From the NCBI RefSeq assembly GCF_003207815.1, contig NZ_NKTX01000012.1, positions 1 through 64,000 of the forward strand: 64,000 bases of DNA, in the 5' to 3' direction. Shown in pieces: positions 31,626-38,631 of the stretch. The notes beneath the pieces are model-generated. The model did no database searches. It was given only the letters and a program-made list of their open reading frames with translations, and was not told the DNA's origin. The position numbers and the translations under genes are program-made. How positions within the stretch are numbered: the first letter of the stretch is position 1; each line of letters opens with the position of its first letter. The DNA is from Komagataeibacter oboediens. Its GTDB lineage: Bacteria > Pseudomonadota > Alphaproteobacteria > Acetobacterales > Acetobacteraceae.

Positions 31626-32924
31626 ATGAGCGAGTCCGGAAAAAGCGCCACAATCTCGCTGAACGGCAAGGATGTTGCCCTGCCGGTGCTGTCAGGCACG
31701 CTGGGGCCGGATGTCATCGACATCCGCAAGCTGCCGGCGCAGGCAGGGGTATTCACCTATGACCCCGGTTATGGCGAAACGGCTTCATGCTCCAGCAAGA
31801 TCACGTTCATTGACGGTGAAAAGGGTATCCTGCTGCATCGCGGCTACCCCATCGCGCAACTGGCCGAACAGGCAACCTTCATGGAAGTGGCCTACCTGCT
31901 GCTGAACGGGGAACTGCCGGATAAGGCGCAGTATGACGGGTTTGTGAATTCCATCAAGCACCATACCCTGCTGCACGAACAGATCCGCAATTTCTTCAAC
32001 GGTTTCCGTCGTGACGCCCACCCCATGGCCATCCTGTGTGGCACGGTCGGCGCGCTGTCCTCCTTCTATCATGAAGGGCTGGATGTCTCGAACGCGGCCA
32101 CCCGTTACCAGTCGGCCATGCGCATCATCGCCAAGATCCCGACCATTGCGGCGTGGGCCTACAAATATACGCAGGGCGAAACCTTCATCTATCCGCGCAA
32201 CGACCTGTCGTATGCGGAAAACTTCCTGTCCATGATGTTCGCCGTTCCCAGCGAACCGTACAAGATCAACCCGGTTCTGGCGCGCGCCATGGACCGTATC
32301 CTGATCCTGCATGCGGACCATGAACAGAATGCATCCACGTCCACCGTGCGTCTGGCCGGTTCCACCGGGGCGAACCCGTTCGCGTGCATTTCCGCCGGTA
32401 TCGCAGCACTGTGGGGGCCTGCCCATGGCGGCGCCAACGAGGCCGTGCTGAAAATGCTGGCCGAAATCGGGCACAAGGACAACATTCCCGAATTCATCGC
32501 CAAGGTGAAGGACAAGAACAGCGGCGTGCGCCTGATGGGCTTTGGCCACCGGGTGTACAAGAACTTCGACCCGCGTGCGAAGATCATGCAGGCCACCTGT
32601 CATGAAGTGCTGGGCGAACTGGGGATCAAGGACGATCCGCTGCTGGACCTTGCGATCGAACTGGAAAAGATTGCCATCCACGACGAATATTTCGTCAAGC
32701 GCAGCCTGTATCCGAATGTCGATTTCTATTCCGGCATCATCCTCAAGGCCATGGGCATCCCCACCAGCATGTTCACCGTGCTGTTCGCGGTGGCCCGCAC
32801 CACCGGCTGGATCAGCCAGTGGAAGGAAATGATCGAGGAGCCGGGCCAGCGGATCGGCCGCCCCCGCCAGCTGTACACCGGATCGCCCGAACGCGACTTC
32901 GTGCCGTTTGACAAGCGGGGCTGA
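31626..32924 (+). CDS. gltA: citrate synthase (type I hexameric form)
   Basis: 432 residues. Conserved segments include [15 protein letters not shown], the catalytic region [34 protein letters not shown] and [13 protein letters not shown]. It joins acetyl-CoA and oxaloacetate to citrate. In Acetobacter aceti the orthologue is aarA, required for acetic acid resistance together with AarC, whose gene lies 2.5 kb away here. GAGGAG lies about 10 bases before the ATG. Two hairpins follow the stop codon. Confidence 0.96.
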   Translation: MSESGKSATISLNGKDVALPVLSGTLGPDVIDIRKLPAQAGVFTYDPGYGETASCSSKITFIDGEKGILLHRGYPIAQLAEQATFMEVAYLLLNGELPDKAQYDGFVNSIKHHTLLHEQIRNFFNGFRRDAHPMAILCGTVGALSSFYHEGLDVSNAATRYQSAMRIIAKIPTIAAWAYKYTQGETFIYPRNDLSYAENFLSMMFAVPSEPYKINPVLARAMDRILILHADHEQNASTSTVRLAGSTGANPFACISAGIAALWGPAHGGANEAVLKMLAEIGHKDNIPEFIAKVKDKNSGVRLMGFGHRVYKNFDPRAKIMQATCHEVLGELGIKDDPLLDLAIELEKIAIHDEYFVKRSLYPNVDFYSGIILKAMGIPTSMFTVLFAVARTTGWISQWKEMIEEPGQRIGRPRQLYTGSPERDFVPFDKRG

Positions 32925-32931
32925 CTGAAGC

Positions 32932-32966
32932 CCCTGCCGGACGGATATCACATCCGTCCGGCAGGG
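32932..32966 (+). terminator. perfect hairpin after citrate synthase
   Basis: 15-bp perfect stem with arms 32932-32946 and 32952-32966 and a 5-nt loop, 8 bp after the stop codon. No T-run follows, so it may stabilise the mRNA end, with the true terminator at 33023. Confidence 0.6.
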
Positions 32967-33022
32967 AATGAAGAACGGACCGGAGCGTGGCAGGGCATCC
33001 TGCAGCATCATGCCCGGTACAT

Positions 33023-33057
33023 AAAAAAGGCAGGCCATATACTGGCCTGCCTTTTTT
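33023..33057. terminator. bidirectional Rho-independent terminator
   Basis: AAAAAAGGCAGGCCA (33023-33037) / TGGCCTGCCTTTTTT (33043-33057), perfect 15-bp stem with 5-nt loop. It lies between convergent citrate synthase and the small - strand gene. Confidence 0.92.
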
Positions 33058-33084
33058 CATATGAGCCTTCCCAATCCGAACGGA

Positions 33085-33339
33085 TCAGTCACATTCACAG
33101 CCATTGGTGGGACCGGGGCGTTTCTGGATCACGTGGTGGTCGATCCATTCCGACACCAGGCGCCGTGCCTCGTTCAATGAAGATTCGGGATGGTGGATAC
33201 GGTACAGGGTGGTGCAGGCGTGAAAAGCCGACACATCGCTGGTCCCTACGCCACGCAGTTCCTGATAGGCGGTGATTACGGCACGCTCGCACTTGCGAGA
33301 GATGCGACTGTTTTCAACAGACACGATGCGATGACCCAT
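33085..33339 (-). CDS. small uncharacterised protein behind a Fur-like box
   Basis: 84 residues, no signal peptide or membrane segment, mixed charge and likely helical. It has four cysteines, C17, C42 and a C-terminal pair C81-x-C83 (NGCECD). I do not recognise the family; it is not an obvious Bfd or HemP. Support for being real: it sits alone between two terminator-bounded units, has normal codon usage, and its ATG is preceded by a 16/19 Fur-box match. An iron-linked role is an inference from that site only. Confidence 0.6.
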   Translation of the reverse strand: MGHRIVSVENSRISRKCERAVITAYQELRGVGTSDVSAFHACTTLYRIHHPESSLNEARRLVSEWIDHHVIQKRPGPTNGCECD

Positions 33340-33343
33340 TGGT

Positions 33344-33362
33344 GAGAATGATTATCAGTATT
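33344..33362 (-). promoter_or_regulatory. Fur-box-like operator
   Basis: Read on the - strand AATACTGATAATCATTCTC matches the Fur consensus GATAATGATAATCATTATC at 16 of 19 positions; the right 13 bases match 12 of 13. It ends 4 bp before the ATG of the 84-residue gene. Consensus taken from enterobacterial Fur. Confidence 0.55.
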
Positions 33363-33565
33363 GAGATATTAGATCGAATACCCCCATGGGGCAAGGTACG
33401 CATGGCCTCACACTCCGCTGATCGGGTCACGTTATGTTTCCGACATGGCTTTTTTTGGCAATTCCGCCCACACCCCCCGCACATAGATGGATTTTCGCAT
33501 CTGTTGCGGTTAATCGTCTGTGCTGTCATTGACGACACCACATATCATTTGGCCGGAGACAGGGT
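33363..33565. promoter_or_regulatory. intergenic region before pyrE
   Basis: About 200 bp, AT-rich next to the Fur-like box. It should carry the pyrE promoter on + and that of the small gene on -. I see no attenuator hairpin, T-run or convincing -35/-10 pair. Confidence 0.3.
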
Positions 33566-34327
33566 ATGCACGACGCCACGGGGAACGGGGCTGGACTTTC
33601 AACAGGCACAACCGCATGGGATCGCGACGCCGCACTTATGACGGCGCGCCTGCTGCTGGAAATCAAGGCCGTCAACTTCCGCCCCGATGACCCATATACC
33701 CTGACATCCGGCTGGAAATCCCCGGTCTATATCGACTGCCGCCGTATCATCTTCTTCCCCCGCGCACGGCAGAAGATCATGGAACTGGCGGTGGAAAAGA
33801 TCGGCCGCCATGTGGGATACGAAAGCATTGACGCCGTGGTGGGGGGCGAGACGGCGGGCATTCCCTTCGCCGCATGGATTGCCGACCGCATGATGGCGCC
33901 CATGGCCTATGTGCGCAAAAAGCCCAAGGGATTTGGCCGCAATGCCCAGATCGAAGGCGATGTGCCCGAAGGCATGCGTACCCTGCTGGTGGAAGACCTG
34001 ACGACCGACGGGTCGTCCAAGGTGCAGTTCGCCAATGCCCTGCGCAAGGCGGGCGCCATTGTGGACCACACGTTCGTGGTCTTCTTCTATGGCGTGTTCC
34101 CTGGCGCATACCGCACGCTGGCGGACATGGACATCAGCCTGCATGCGCTGTGCACGTGGTGGGATGTGCTGGAAGCCTGCGCGGGCAAGCCCTACTTCTC
34201 GGAACAGGATGCAGCCGAAGTCCGCCGGTTCCTCGAAGATCCCTGTGCATGGTCGGCCAAGCATGGCGGCGTGGGCAGCGCGGAAGAAGCCCTGGAACTG
34301 AAGGCCAGACGGGACGCCGGGGCCTGA
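33566..34327 (+). CDS. pyrE: orotate phosphoribosyltransferase
   Basis: 253 residues, slightly long for the family because of a C-terminal extension of about 40 residues after FPGAYRTLADM. The PRPP-binding motif TLLVEDLTTDGSSK and the loop YVRKKPKGFGRNAQIEG are intact; TLTSGWKSPVYIDCR marks the orotate side. It makes OMP from orotate and PRPP in pyrimidine synthesis. murI follows after 15 bp on the same strand. Confidence 0.94.
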   Translation: MHDATGNGAGLSTGTTAWDRDAALMTARLLLEIKAVNFRPDDPYTLTSGWKSPVYIDCRRIIFFPRARQKIMELAVEKIGRHVGYESIDAVVGGETAGIPFAAWIADRMMAPMAYVRKKPKGFGRNAQIEGDVPEGMRTLLVEDLTTDGSSKVQFANALRKAGAIVDHTFVVFFYGVFPGAYRTLADMDISLHALCTWWDVLEACAGKPYFSEQDAAEVRRFLEDPCAWSAKHGGVGSAEEALELKARRDAGA

Positions 34328-34342
34328 ACCGCGGACGGGTCG

Positions 34343-35170
34343 ATGGCGCGTATCCTCGCTTTTGATTCCGGTATCGGGGGGTTGGGGATTGTCGCCCGCA
34401 TCCGCGACCTCCTGCCAGGGATCACGGTCGATTATCTGGCGGATACGGCTGTCTTTCCCTATGGCGAACAGGCTGATGGCCCGCTGCGGCAGCGAATCGT
34501 CCGCCTGCTGGGACAGGCCATCGCCCGCCTGCACCCCGATGTGGTGGTGGTTGCCTGCAATACTGCCAGCACGCTGGCACTGGACAACCTGCGGGCCACC
34601 TATGACGTTCCGTTCGTGGGCTGCGTGCCCCCCATAAAATGGGCGGCGGACCATACCCGCACCGGCACGATCGGCCTGCTGGCCACGCGCGCCACGGTGC
34701 GGCGTCCCTACCTGCATGACCTGAGCATGCGCTTCGCGCCCGACTGCACCCTGCTGGCCTATGGCGCGCGGGGGCTGGCCGACATGGCGGAGGCCGCCTT
34801 CCGCGGCACGCCACCGGACCGGCGACAACTGGAGACGGAACTTGATGGCCTGTTCCGCCAGCCGGGCGGGGACCGGATTGACGTGGTCGGCCTGGGCTGC
34901 ACGCACTACACCTTCCTGCTGGATGCCATGCGTGACATCGGGCCTGCGCATATCATGTGGCTGGACCCTGCCCCGGCCGTCGCGCGCCAGACCGCCCGTG
35001 TCCTGGCCCGGTGCGGCGCAGCCCAATCCGCCCCGTCTCCGGAACCGGAACAGGTCTTTTTTACCGCAATGCCACCCGACCTCCCTGCCCTGCAGCCCGG
35101 CCTGCGCAGCATGGGTTACGCAGCGGATGCACCCTGCCCGTTCGGAGAAGACCTGACTGTCCGGCCCTGA
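34343..35170 (+). CDS. murI: glutamate racemase
   Basis: 275 residues. The two catalytic cysteines are Cys72 in ACNTAS and Cys186 in GCTHY; the N-terminal FDSGIGGLG motif is typical. It supplies D-glutamate for peptidoglycan stem peptides. Likely cotranscribed with pyrE. The last 25 residues are not well conserved. The gene is followed by dispersed repeat sequence and a terminator for the convergent polyprenyl synthase gene. Confidence 0.93.
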   Translation: MARILAFDSGIGGLGIVARIRDLLPGITVDYLADTAVFPYGEQADGPLRQRIVRLLGQAIARLHPDVVVVACNTASTLALDNLRATYDVPFVGCVPPIKWAADHTRTGTIGLLATRATVRRPYLHDLSMRFAPDCTLLAYGARGLADMAEAAFRGTPPDRRQLETELDGLFRQPGGDRIDVVGLGCTHYTFLLDAMRDIGPAHIMWLDPAPAVARQTARVLARCGAAQSAPSPEPEQVFFTAMPPDLPALQPGLRSMGYAADAPCPFGEDLTVRP

Positions 35171-35185
35171 AAGGGCTGGCGCTGA

Positions 35186-35270
35186 GAGGGTCACCTTGTT
35201 TCAAAAAAACGACGTTTCCCGAATCTTTCCGGGAAACGCGTCATCAGAAACTTTTCAATAACCTGCTGGC
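35186..35270. repeat. dispersed hairpin repeat, copy 2
   Basis: GGTCACCTTGTTTC, then a hairpin CGTTTCCCG (35213-35221) / CGGGAAACG (35230-35238), then CGCGTCATCAGAAACTTTTCAATAACCTG, which resembles the right end of the copy at 62830 (CGCGCATCACCAGAAACGTC). Confidence 0.5.
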
Positions 35271-35291
35271 TGGCTCTTCAGATGATCCCAT

Positions 35292-35324
35292 AAAAAATGC
35301 CGCCCTCCCGAAGAAAGGCGGCAT
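35292..35324 (-). terminator. terminator for the polyprenyl synthase gene, within a repeat copy
   Basis: ATGCCGCC (35297-35304) / GGCGGCAT (35317-35324); on the - strand the stem is followed by TTTTTTA. The sequence to 35340 (GGCGGCATCCGGAAACTGTCTG) also matches the dispersed repeat family, counted as copy 3. Confidence 0.78.
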
Positions 35325-35370
35325 CCGGAAACTGTCTGTCCCTGTCAGCCGGTCAGCCTGAAACGTCTGC

Positions 35371-36447
35371 TTAACGCAGGCGGTTGACGGTATAGCTGGC
35401 CGTATCCTGCAGAAGCTGGCGCAGGCGGCTGGGTGGGAAGATGGCCAGCGCCTCACGTGCGGCCGTGGCGTATTCCGTCGCCCGGTCAAGGGTAATGCGG
35501 ATGGCCCCGGTCTGCTCGATCAGCCTGAGCGCATGATCGAGGTCTTCGGGACGCTGTTCACTTTCCTCGATCACGCGATGCCAGAAGGCGCGGTCTTCTT
35601 CCGACCCGGCGGCATAGGCCGCCAGCACCGGCAGGGTAATCTTGCCTTCACGGAAATCATCGCCCACCGTCTTGCCCAGATGGGCCTGATCGGCTGCGTA
35701 ATCCAGCGCATCGTCCACCAGCTGGAACGCCATGCCCAGATTGGTGCCATAGGACTCCAGGGCGTGCTCCTCCGCCCCTTCCCGGTTGGCCACGACCGCG
35801 CCAACACGGCAGGCGGCAGCGAACAGCGCCGCAGTTTTGCCATGAATGACTTCCAGATACTGATCAATCTGCGTGGAAAGATCATTCTGGGTGGACATCT
35901 GCAGCACTTCCCCTTCCGCAATCGTGGCGGAAGCGGATGAGAGGATATTCATGACCTTGAGCGAGCCATCATCCGTCATGAGCTGGAAGGAACGGGCAAA
36001 CAGGAAGTCGCCCACCAGCACCGATGCCTTGTTGCCGAACACCGCATTCGCACTGGCCATGCCGCGACGCAGCGAACTTTCATCCACCACGTCATCATGC
36101 AGCAGGGTCGCGGTATGAATGAATTCCACGCACGCCGCCAGCGCCACGTGCCGCTGGTGCGTGGCGTCGGGCCGGTAGCCACACAACCGTGCTGACGCCA
36201 GCGTCAGCAGCGGCCGTAACCGCTTGCCACCCGCAGCGACCAGATGGGCTGCCAACTGGGGAATAAGCGCAACCGGGCTGTCCATCCGCTCGACAATGGC
36301 GCGATTGCACGCGGCCATGTCGTCTGCAAGATATTCCGCCAGGTCACGCAGGGCGACTTCTGATCCATCTGCCATCGGGCGGCGAGCCCCTTCGTCTTTC
36401 TGACTTGCCGTTTCGTCGGATTCCGGCAGACTAACTGCTAGGGCCAA
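35371..36447 (-). CDS. ispB: polyprenyl (octa/decaprenyl) diphosphate synthase
   Basis: 358 residues from TTG 36447. First Asp-rich motif LLHDDVVDE and second QLVDDALDYAAD are intact, with GGKRLRPLL before them. It builds the long ubiquinone side chain from IPP; the exact chain length cannot be read reliably. TTG 36447 is preferred because GGGAGA lies 8 bases upstream and a promoter reads into it; ATG 36375 is the alternative and gives 334 residues. The terminator at 35292 ends the unit. Confidence 0.9.
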   Translation of the reverse strand: MALAVSLPESDETASQKDEGARRPMADGSEVALRDLAEYLADDMAACNRAIVERMDSPVALIPQLAAHLVAAGGKRLRPLLTLASARLCGYRPDATHQRHVALAACVEFIHTATLLHDDVVDESSLRRGMASANAVFGNKASVLVGDFLFARSFQLMTDDGSLKVMNILSSASATIAEGEVLQMSTQNDLSTQIDQYLEVIHGKTAALFAAACRVGAVVANREGAEEHALESYGTNLGMAFQLVDDALDYAADQAHLGKTVGDDFREGKITLPVLAAYAAGSEEDRAFWHRVIEESEQRPEDLDHALRLIEQTGAIRITLDRATEYATAAREALAIFPPSRLRQLLQDTASYTVNRLR

Positions 36448-36455
36448 AAGGTTAC

Positions 36456-36461
36456 TCTCCC
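36456..36461 (-). promoter_or_regulatory. Shine-Dalgarno GGGAGA for the TTG start of the polyprenyl synthase
   Basis: Read on the - strand, 8 bases before TTG 36447. The later ATG 36375 has only a weak GGGG about 10 bases upstream. Confidence 0.5.
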
Positions 36462-36488
36462 GGTTCCGAATGTATGAACATAGATATG

Positions 36489-36519
36489 AGTATATGGGCG
36501 GCGCTGGAATAACGGTCAA
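36489..36519 (-). promoter_or_regulatory. candidate sigma-70 promoter for the polyprenyl synthase
   Basis: On the - strand TTGACC (36519-36514) and TATACT (36494-36489) with a 19-bp spacer, or CATATA (36496-36491) with 17 bp. A transcript from here would have a leader of about 35 bases to TTG 36447. Confidence 0.5.
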
Positions 36520-36574
36520 GCCAGACCACGCACACACACCGCATGGGACTGATGGTGCGCAGTCCCTGCCCCCC

Positions 36575-37327
36575 ATGGGCGACGCCCCGGTCACGACGGG
36601 CACTTTGCTGGGGGGAAAGGTGGTCTATCGCCAGTTTCTGACCGGAAACAGGACTGGATTGGAACCGGTTCTGATGGCTGCTTTCGTGCCAGCACGTGCC
36701 GGAGAGGTCGTGCTGGAAGGCGGATGCGGCGCGGGCGCGGGACTGCTGTGCCTGACGAATCGGGTACCCCGCCTTGCGGGAGTCGGGCTGGAACAGGATC
36801 CCGCCACCGCCAGTCTGGCCCGGCACAACCTGGCGCTGAACGGGCGCCACGACCTGCGCGTGCGGGTGGCTGCCATTCCGGCCCTGCCCGATGACCCGCT
36901 CCTGTCGGGTCCGGGCATCCGGCGCATCGACCATGCCTTCGCCAACCCACCATGGCATGGGCATGACTCGTCACCTTCCCCACACATGCAGCGTGACCTT
37001 GCCCGTCGCCTGCCCGCAGGCACGCTGGCAGCATGGGTGGGTACGCTGTCGGACCAATTGCGCCACCACGGCACCCTGACACTCGCCCTGCCCGCCAGCC
37101 TGCTGTCCGCAGGCATCGCGGCAATGGAACGTGCGCGGCTTGGCCGTATCCGGATATTTCCCTTCTGGCCGCGTCAGGGGCATGCCGCGCGGATCGTACT
37201 GGTGCAGGGTCGCGTGAATTCCCGCGCCGGCAGCGAAATGCTGCCCGGCCTGGTCCTGCATGAAGGAAATGGTGAATTCACCCCCGCCGCCCGTGCGGTG
37301 CTGGAAGATGGCGCAGCCCTGCAGTAA
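36575..37327 (+). CDS. tRNA1(Val) (adenine37-N6)-methyltransferase-like protein
   Basis: 250 residues from ATG 36575. The start of the conserved region TTGTLLGGKVVYRQ is followed by the SAM loop VLEGGCGAGAGLLCL and the catalytic NPPW motif (FANPPWHG), which marks N6-adenine methyltransferases of the TrmN6 family. Earlier in-frame ATGs at 36470 and 36494 would run through the promoter of the divergent gene and have no ribosome site, though none is strong here. The C-terminal third (LPGLVLHEGNGEFTPAARAVL) matches the family end. Confidence 0.82.
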   Translation: MGDAPVTTGTLLGGKVVYRQFLTGNRTGLEPVLMAAFVPARAGEVVLEGGCGAGAGLLCLTNRVPRLAGVGLEQDPATASLARHNLALNGRHDLRVRVAAIPALPDDPLLSGPGIRRIDHAFANPPWHGHDSSPSPHMQRDLARRLPAGTLAAWVGTLSDQLRHHGTLTLALPASLLSAGIAAMERARLGRIRIFPFWPRQGHAARIVLVQGRVNSRAGSEMLPGLVLHEGNGEFTPAARAVLEDGAALQ

Positions 37328-37370
37328 GGCTGCGTTGCGGAATGTCCTGCACGCCACAACGATTCGGGAA

Positions 37371-37411
37371 GCGCCGCCTTTTTTGAAAAAGGCAGCACCC
37401 GAAACCTTTGT
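37371..37411. repeat. dispersed hairpin repeat, copy 4 (between convergent genes)
   Basis: GCGCCGCCTTTTTTGAAAAAGGCAGCACCCGAAACC: arms GCCGCCTTTTT / AAAAAGGCAGC with one mismatch. Placed between the ends of the TrmN6-like gene and nrdB, where it probably also terminates transcription. Confidence 0.65.
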
Positions 37412-37414
37412 TTT

Positions 37415-38428
37415 TCAGTCCGCGAATGCTTCGTCCCACGATCCGGTGGTCGCAGCGCGACTGTATTCCGTCGCGCGATTTTCAAAGAAATTCGTATGTT
37501 CGACCGCGTTCACCATTTCATCCACCCATGGCAGGGGATTGGCGGCAATGTCATAAAGGCCATCCAGCCCAAGCTGGCCCAGCCTGCGATTGGCGACAAA
37601 GCGGATGTACTGCCGGACCTGCGCCGCATCCAGCCCCTCGACCGCGCCCATCTCAAACGCAAGGTCGATGAATGCGTCCTCATGCTCGACAATATCCCGA
37701 CAGATCTGGCGGATGTCGTCACGCAGGGTATCGGTCCAGATTTCCGGGTTTTCCTGAATGAACACGCGGAACAGGCGGGCCATCGAATCACAATGCAGCG
37801 ATTCATCACGCACCGACCATGACACGATCTGCCCCATGCCCTTGAGCTTGTTATGGCGGGGGAAGTTCAGCAGGATGGCGAAGGACGCAAAAAGCTGCAG
37901 CCCTTCGGTAAACGCGCCAAAGGCAGCCAACGTCCGGGCGATCTGGTAGGTGTCGCTGACGGTAAACTGCTGCATGTAGTCATATTTATCCTTCATTTCC
38001 TTATATTTAAGGAACGCGGAATACTCGGTCTCAGGCATGCCGATGGTGTCAAGCAGATGACTGTAGGCGGCAATGTGGATCGTCTCGATATTTGAAAACG
38101 CTGAGAGCATCATCAGCACTTCAGTCGGCCTGAACACCTGGCTGTAGTGCTTCATGTAGCAGTTGTTCACTTCCACATCCGACTGGGTAAAGAAGCGGAA
38201 GATCTGGGTCACCAGATGCCGTTCGCCGTCCGTCAGCGTGCGGTGCCAGTCCTTCACATCATCAGCCAGAGGCACCTCTTCAGGCAGCCAGTGGACACGC
38301 TGCTGCGTCAGCCACGCATCATAGGCCCAGGGATAACGGAACGGCTTGTAGACGGGACTGGCAGTCAGCAGGCTGGGGGCGTGCTGCGTCCTGTCATCCG
38401 CGCCGGGGGCTGTATCGGTCATGGCCAT
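37415..38428 (-). CDS. nrdB: ribonucleoside-diphosphate reductase beta subunit
   Basis: 337 residues from ATG 38428 (AGGAC five bases upstream; a GTG-free ATG at 38443 adds five residues). Iron ligands and radical site are D84, E115, H118 and radical Tyr122 in SNIETIHIAAYSHLL, the same numbering as E. coli R2. The second set of ligands lies in SVRDESLHCDSM. It houses the diferric-tyrosyl radical of class I RNR. No N-terminal ATP-cone. Encoded downstream of nrdA but separated by 204 bp and a terminator. Confidence 0.94.
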   Translation of the reverse strand: MAMTDTAPGADDRTQHAPSLLTASPVYKPFRYPWAYDAWLTQQRVHWLPEEVPLADDVKDWHRTLTDGERHLVTQIFRFFTQSDVEVNNCYMKHYSQVFRPTEVLMMLSAFSNIETIHIAAYSHLLDTIGMPETEYSAFLKYKEMKDKYDYMQQFTVSDTYQIARTLAAFGAFTEGLQLFASFAILLNFPRHNKLKGMGQIVSWSVRDESLHCDSMARLFRVFIQENPEIWTDTLRDDIRQICRDIVEHEDAFIDLAFEMGAVEGLDAAQVRQYIRFVANRRLGQLGLDGLYDIAANPLPWVDEMVNAVEHTNFFENRATEYSRAATTGSWDEAFAD

Positions 38429-38479
38429 GCCTGTCCTGTGCATTTTTGCGGGGCGCCGGGCAGAATCCCGACGCCCAAA

Positions 38480-38526
38480 ACGATAGACAGCATGTCAAGC
38501 CAGTGTCCAGACACAATAATGATTCA
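38480..38526 (-). promoter_or_regulatory. possible weak NrdR box pair before nrdB
   Basis: On the + strand ACACAATAATGATTCA (38511-38526) has a perfect left half of the NrdR consensus, and ACGATAGACAGCATGT (38480-38495) matches about 9 of 16; the two are 31 bp apart. Upstream of nrdB and after the nrdA terminator, so nrdB may have its own promoter here. Weak matches. Confidence 0.3.
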
Positions 38527-38561
38527 AAAACAGGCTGCCCCATACATGCGGACAGCCTGTT
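38525..38561 (-). terminator. terminator between nrdA and nrdB
   Basis: AACAGGCTG (38529-38537) / CAGCCTGTT (38553-38561); on the - strand the stem is followed by TTTTTGAATC. Lies about 70 bp after the nrdA stop. Suggests that nrdA and nrdB are at least partly separate transcripts. Confidence 0.75.
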
Positions 38562-38631
38562 CACGTCATTCAATATACTGAAAACCAGAAATTTATATAA
38601 ATGAATTCAGATCAATACATAAACTTCAGCC

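Noticed and set aside
33339-33641. 100-codon frame on + before pyrE
   Set aside because: Starts in the Fur-like region, overlaps pyrE out of frame, no ribosome site or recognisable features.
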